This document shows positions 61,701-64,000 of a DNA stretch of 64,000 nucleotides, in pieces. Where the stretch lies: contig NZ_JAAHIH010000003.1 in NCBI RefSeq assembly GCF_010671925.1, positions 1,364,001 through 1,428,000 on the forward strand, read 5' to 3'. The translations under genes and the position numbers were made by a program. The notes under the pieces were generated by a model. The model worked only from the letters and a program-made list of their open reading frames with translations, did no database searches and had not been told where the DNA came from. Positions within the stretch are counted from its first letter, which is position 1. Each line of letters starts with the position of its first letter. The stretch comes from Moorena sp. SIOASIH (lineage in GTDB: Bacteria; Cyanobacteriota; Cyanobacteriia; Cyanobacteriales; Coleofasciculaceae).

Positions 61701-61821
61701 TGCCATCCTCGAATATTATCCTAACCATTCCCAAACCCGATCCTTATTGCAGGATATAGCAGAGCATGACTCCGATCCTAAACTGCGGGAGTTTGCTCAA
61801 GAGAAATTAGCAAAATTATAG
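58720..61821 (+). CDS. NACHT-HEAT STAND NTPase
   Basis: This 1033-residue signal-transduction ATPase has the bacterial NLR plan. Residues 1-180 are a helical N-terminal domain with no clear effector motif. The NACHT domain has Walker A GDPGSGKST (K301) and Walker B VLVMFDGLDEVFEPG (near 385), and RVIVTSRVIGY is the sensor-1 part. A C-terminal HEAT-like array of about seven 34-residue repeats (unit core TAIEQLAQGYQDHRDTLALL) runs from about 745 to 950. Such proteins include antiphage defence ATPases, but they are also simply abundant in cyanobacteria. The repeats differ by few bases, so copy number may vary. A dispersed repeat (GCGTTCGCGTAGCGGCTCTT near 61594) has been taken up in frame, giving CVRVAALSEH. 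Confidence 0.9.
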   Translation: MLDWLAVWGISSAGGYLAKEVIGPLAKEALEDYTKDFFKESIKDYTGLSDKTTQKKIFGKALKEFVALVEKELEDADLSKQELKQYTKPLKQYIKNKSIKAILGSAFKYGCQQLDTETLANTWIELKLLPLPEEFRWKYIGRQYLKQVQTIIRESDQLRPIRDSQTLDAIANNTKATAGIIPDFDLREYQEALLERYGNLGLDSLDTSGYAYNELKLWRIFIPQNVREVHDLMPSALHELPKDYYKQLGDSDQLDIAIDPEELKRAKDAYHQQPVKSVLDVIKDSQGYPYLVVLGDPGSGKSTLLQYLALNWARTDLTTALSLPIPLLIELRTYIRNRDSGQCNNFLEFCHQSSGSICHLNQHQLHHQLKAGKVLVMFDGLDEVFEPGKREDVITDIHRFTNTYPKVRVIVTSRVIGYKPQRLRNAEFRHVMLQDLESEQIQTFIHHWHELTFTNPADKVRKQERLQKAIDTSSPIRQLAVNPLLLTMMAILNRNQELPRDRSELYNQASRLLLHQWDVERALLEDNRVDPKTIDYQDKQQMLGKVAYFMQGNQAGLAGNLISGEHLERIIKEELKLREVTNPRAVAKVMINQLRTRNFILCFMGADYYAFVHRTFLEYFCAWEFVRKFEKKQEISLEQLQTEVFGKNWPDESWHEVLRLIVGMIDSKKGGEIIEYLMAQDREGNKFNNLFLAADCLSEVRNRYEIKSTDTGLLNHFKDLIHYSKNRHKFHYSRFQAVVAVATHWQDHPDTLPLLKQLARYDQYWMVRRTAIQQLALGYKDHPDTLPLLKQLASYDKEDVRRTAIEQLAQGYQDHPDTLALLQQSARFDQHSLVRCRAIILLAQGYKDHRDTLALLQQSARSDKDSRVRRTAIEQLAQGYQDHRDTLAILQQSARSDKNSSVRLTAIEQLAQGYQDHRDTLAILQESVRSDKDSWLRSTAIEQLAQAWHDQPWLWEFLCVRVAALSEHRTLNDPFERDQDQDYDNVNPRQVALNAILEYYPNHSQTRSLLQDIAEHDSDPKLREFAQEKLAKL

Positions 61822-62487
61822 ATAGTAAAGGGAATAGGGAGCAGGGAGCAGGGAGTAGGGAGCAGGAGAAAAGAGAGTCGAAGAGTTTTTGATGTGATCA
61901 GAAATCAGCAAGATTCTTCATGACCGATTTAGACACGCTATAGGGTTTATTGTAGTAATTAGTTATACATAATTTTTTCCCTATTCCCTGTTCCCTATTC
62001 CCTGTTCCCTTTGCTATAGGTTTACATCTCAACTAAAAATCCTATAGAGTCATCGTTAACAGAAAGGAAATTACTCCCAAAGTCGAAAACCTTGGGAGAG
62101 TCATTTTAGGTTACATTAAACCCAGTCTAGCATACCTGTTTAAATTGTGAAAATCAAACCATGGGAATAGATTAGAATGTAGAATTGAGAATGTAGAATG
62201 TAGAATTGAGAATTGAGAATTGAGAATTGAGAATTGAGAATTGAGAATTGAGAATTGAGAATTGAGAATTGAGAATTGAGAATTGAGAATTGAGAATTGA
62301 GAATTGAGAATTGAGAATTGAGAATTGAAAATTCTGCCTTCTGTCTTCTGTCTTCTGCCTTCTGCCTTCTGTCTTCTGCCTTCTGTCTTCTGCCTTCTAC
62401 ATTCTACATTCTACATTCTACATTCTTAATTCTACATTCTTCATTCTTAATTCTACATTCTTCATTCTTCATTCTTCATTCTTCATT
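61822..62487. repeat. Long heptamer arrays (GAGAATT and related)
   Basis: An array of GAGAATT covers about 62175-62328 (over 20 copies), next to TCTGCCTTCTGTCT tracts (62338-62397) and ACATTCT/TCATTCT tracts (62398-62490). GGGAGCA and CCCTGTT runs occur at 61835-61862 and 61978-62008. No gene. It reaches the 3' end of the following HTH gene. Confidence 0.9.
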
Positions 62488-62844
62488 CTAAATTCCCAAT
62501 TCTCCCTTCGACAACAATCGCTCCAATAACGGTTTAGGAATTGTCTCGAAATCCTCCAACAAGAAATCCATAATGGCCAGATGGCGCAAGTGACCAGGAG
62601 TGGGAGGGTAACAGCGACGACTGGTGTTAAACCAGCCGTTAACGGTTTGAACGGAACAAGAGCAGATTAAAGCCATATCTTCCTGAGTCAGGTCCCACTT
62701 ACTGTAAAACCGTTGCGGTGTCATACCCAATTCGCAGTAACTGTACAGTCGGATTAGGATTTGCTCGCGCTCGGTGATGGGATAGGGATAGGAATTCTCG
62801 CCCTTTAACTCCCTCTGTTGTGCAAGCTGTTCAAGGCGCTCCAT
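62488..62844 (-). CDS. Small helix-turn-helix protein
   Basis: The 118-residue protein carries a helix-turn-helix (WDLTQEDMALICSCSVQTVN followed by GWFNTSRRCYPPTP) that resembles transposase-like or phage repressor DNA-binding domains. I chose the ATG at 62844 (MERLEQLAQQ); an in-frame GTG 12 bp upstream lies in a GCGTAGCAC repeat. It is widespread in cyanobacteria as a hypothetical protein. A terminator-like hairpin and possible short RNA lie upstream. Its target is unknown. Confidence 0.6.
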   Translation of the reverse strand: MERLEQLAQQRELKGENSYPYPITEREQILIRLYSYCELGMTPQRFYSKWDLTQEDMALICSCSVQTVNGWFNTSRRCYPPTPGHLRHLAIMDFLLEDFETIPKPLLERLLSKGELGI

Positions 62845-62924
62845 TGTGCTACGCACACGCTACGCGAACGCTTCGTGATAATCGATGGGATTATAAACGA
62901 ATCGTTTGTTTGGCATTATTATAG

Positions 62925-62993
62925 AATTACCTCCATGTAACTTGGGGGAAAAGCCGCGCTTGTAGGTTGGTGGCCGGAGAGCGCGGTTTTTTT
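62925..62993 (+). ncRNA. Candidate short RNA ending in a strong terminator
   Basis: CCGCGCT (62954-62960) pairs with AGCGCGG (62980-62986) around a 19-base loop and is followed by seven T: a good rho-independent terminator on the plus strand. Upstream, TTATTATAGAAT at about 62916-62927 could be a -10 region. No reading frame precedes the hairpin, so a small RNA or a short leader is possible. The start is an estimate and the promoter is weak. Confidence 0.35.
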
Positions 62994-63221
62994 CCAATGA
63001 TTATATTATAACCAATGGCTACTATTATTGTCAACAATAAAACCCAAAAAATAAAGGCAATTTACATAAATTTTAATAATTAGTTAAAATCTAACGATTA
63101 GAATGGTAGTTTTTTTAGCTAGTAGCTTAAATCTGGATTATGGCAGTATAAACTTAGTGATTGCCCCAAGTTAAAAATTTACTTATCAAGGTAGGGAACA
63201 GGAATCCCCCCTAATATCAAG
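62994..63221. other. AT-rich spacer
   Basis: AT-rich DNA (for example TTATATTATAACC and TTTAATAATTAG) without a supported gene or repeat. Confidence 0.5.
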
Positions 63222-63964
63222 TCAGGTTGAATACCCATAATTAGAGGGAGGGTGGGAAGTGTGGGAAGTCTGGGGAGGGTGGGAAGTCTGGGGAGATAGG
63301 GAGATGGGGAGATGGGGAGATGGGGAGATGAGGAGATGGGTAATTGGTAGCGAAGCAACCGTTAACCTTTGACCAACCTTTGACCAACCTTGGCCAAAAG
63401 GCCACGCTACGCGAACGACCAACCTTGGCCAAAAGGCCACGCTACGCGAACGACTAACCTTGGCCAAAAGGCTACCCTACAGAACCTGCAACCTTTGACC
63501 AACCTTGGCCAAAAGGCCACGCTACGGGAACAACCTACCCTACACCGAATCGCCTTGGGCGAACAACCTGCAACCAACCTTCGACCAACCTTCAACCAAC
63601 CTTGGCCAAAAGGCCACGCTACGGAACCTGCAACCTGCAACCTGCAACCTGCAACCTGCAACCTACCCTACACCGAATCGCCTTGGGCGAACAACCTGCA
63701 ACCTGCAACCGTTAACCAACCTTGGCCAAAAGGCCACGCTACGGAACCTGCAACCTGCAACCTGCAACCTGCAACCTGCAACCTAACCTACACCGAATCG
63801 CCTTGGGCGAACAACCTGCAACCTGCAACCTTCAACCAACCTTGGCCAAAAGGCCACGCTACGGAACCTGCAACCTGCAACCTGCAACCTGCAACCTGCA
63901 ACCTACCCTACACCGAATCGCCTTGGGCGAACAACCTGCAACCTTAAACCTTCGTAGGATACTC
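63222..63964. repeat. Nested tandem repeats at the right edge
   Basis: Three layers are seen. GGGGAGAT and GGTGGGAAGTCTGG tracts lie at 63247-63340. CTTGGCCAAAAGGCCACGCT palindromic units run throughout. From about 63543 a larger unit recurs with a 120-bp period (CACCGAATCGCCTTGGGCGA at 63543, 63671, 63791, 63911), each containing AACCTGC heptamers. Open frames of up to 185 codons on both strands are artefacts of the repeats. Confidence 0.9.
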
Positions 63965-64000
63965 TTGAATGTTCTCATCAAAAAACCCGGTCAAGACCGG

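Noticed and set aside
63222..63947. Frames of 63-185 codons on both strands at the right edge
   Set aside because: They translate repeated LQPATCNLQPAT-like units created by heptamers and palindromes; no real protein pattern.

Overview
The window looks like a chromosomal segment of a large filamentous, probably marine, cyanobacterium of the Moorena/Lyngbya kind. Support: many GCGATCGC (HIP1) sites; cyanobacterial housekeeping genes (rbcR, nnrU, ndhF-ndhD); several Uma2 and XisH/XisI paralogs; numerous short tandem repeats with a 7-bp period; and a PKS/NRPS hybrid. The genus is an inference.

Layout. 1-2.9 kb: a putP-type sodium/solute symporter split by a TnpB-only insertion element. 3.3-37.4 kb: an accessory biosynthetic region. 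It carries quinolinate-pathway genes (nadA, nadB, nadC), a plant-type nicotinamidase, a NADAR-family N-glycosidase, a betaine-type N-methyltransferase, a second methyltransferase with an unknown C-terminal domain, a fumarate-reductase-like flavoprotein, a shortened MetH (B12-binding plus reactivation domains only), a 2578-residue A-PCP-KS-AT-KR-ACP-TE synthase, a sulfotransferase, a beta-propeller glycosidase-like protein, an SDR, an MDR, a MurL-like PP-loop protein, a gamma-butyrobetaine-hydroxylase-like dioxygenase and a PhyH dioxygenase with an HxG (halogenase-like) iron site. The region is scarred: a decayed second copy of nicotinamidase-SDR-nadC lies downstream, and fragments of the MDR, methyltransferase 2 and nicotinamidase genes lie elsewhere. 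TnpB elements, MITE-like elements, XisH/XisI pairs and Uma2 genes sit between them. My reading is that the locus builds free nicotinate or a related pyridine acid, loads it on the synthase, extends it by one reduced malonyl unit, and tailors it by methylation, hydroxylation, possible halogenation and sulfation. The product is unknown and the pathway is inference from gene content.

37.5-49.5 kb: ordinary cyanobacterial genes. On the minus strand are a Ser/Thr kinase with two branched-chain-amino-acid-type binding proteins, then the LysR regulator rbcR. On the plus strand are nnrU, a thioredoxin, ndhF and ndhD.

49.5-64 kb: a repeat-rich accessory region with Uma2 genes, an exported agmatine deiminase, a frameshifted TerB-like gene, a cyclodipeptide synthase fused to a YbaK-like domain, a relic of an acyl-AMP ligase, a NACHT-HEAT STAND ATPase, a small HTH protein, and about 750 bp of tandem repeats at the right edge.

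The two most interesting items are the nicotinate-centred cluster with its HxG dioxygenase, and the YbaK-like/cyclodipeptide synthase fusion at 55990-57111.
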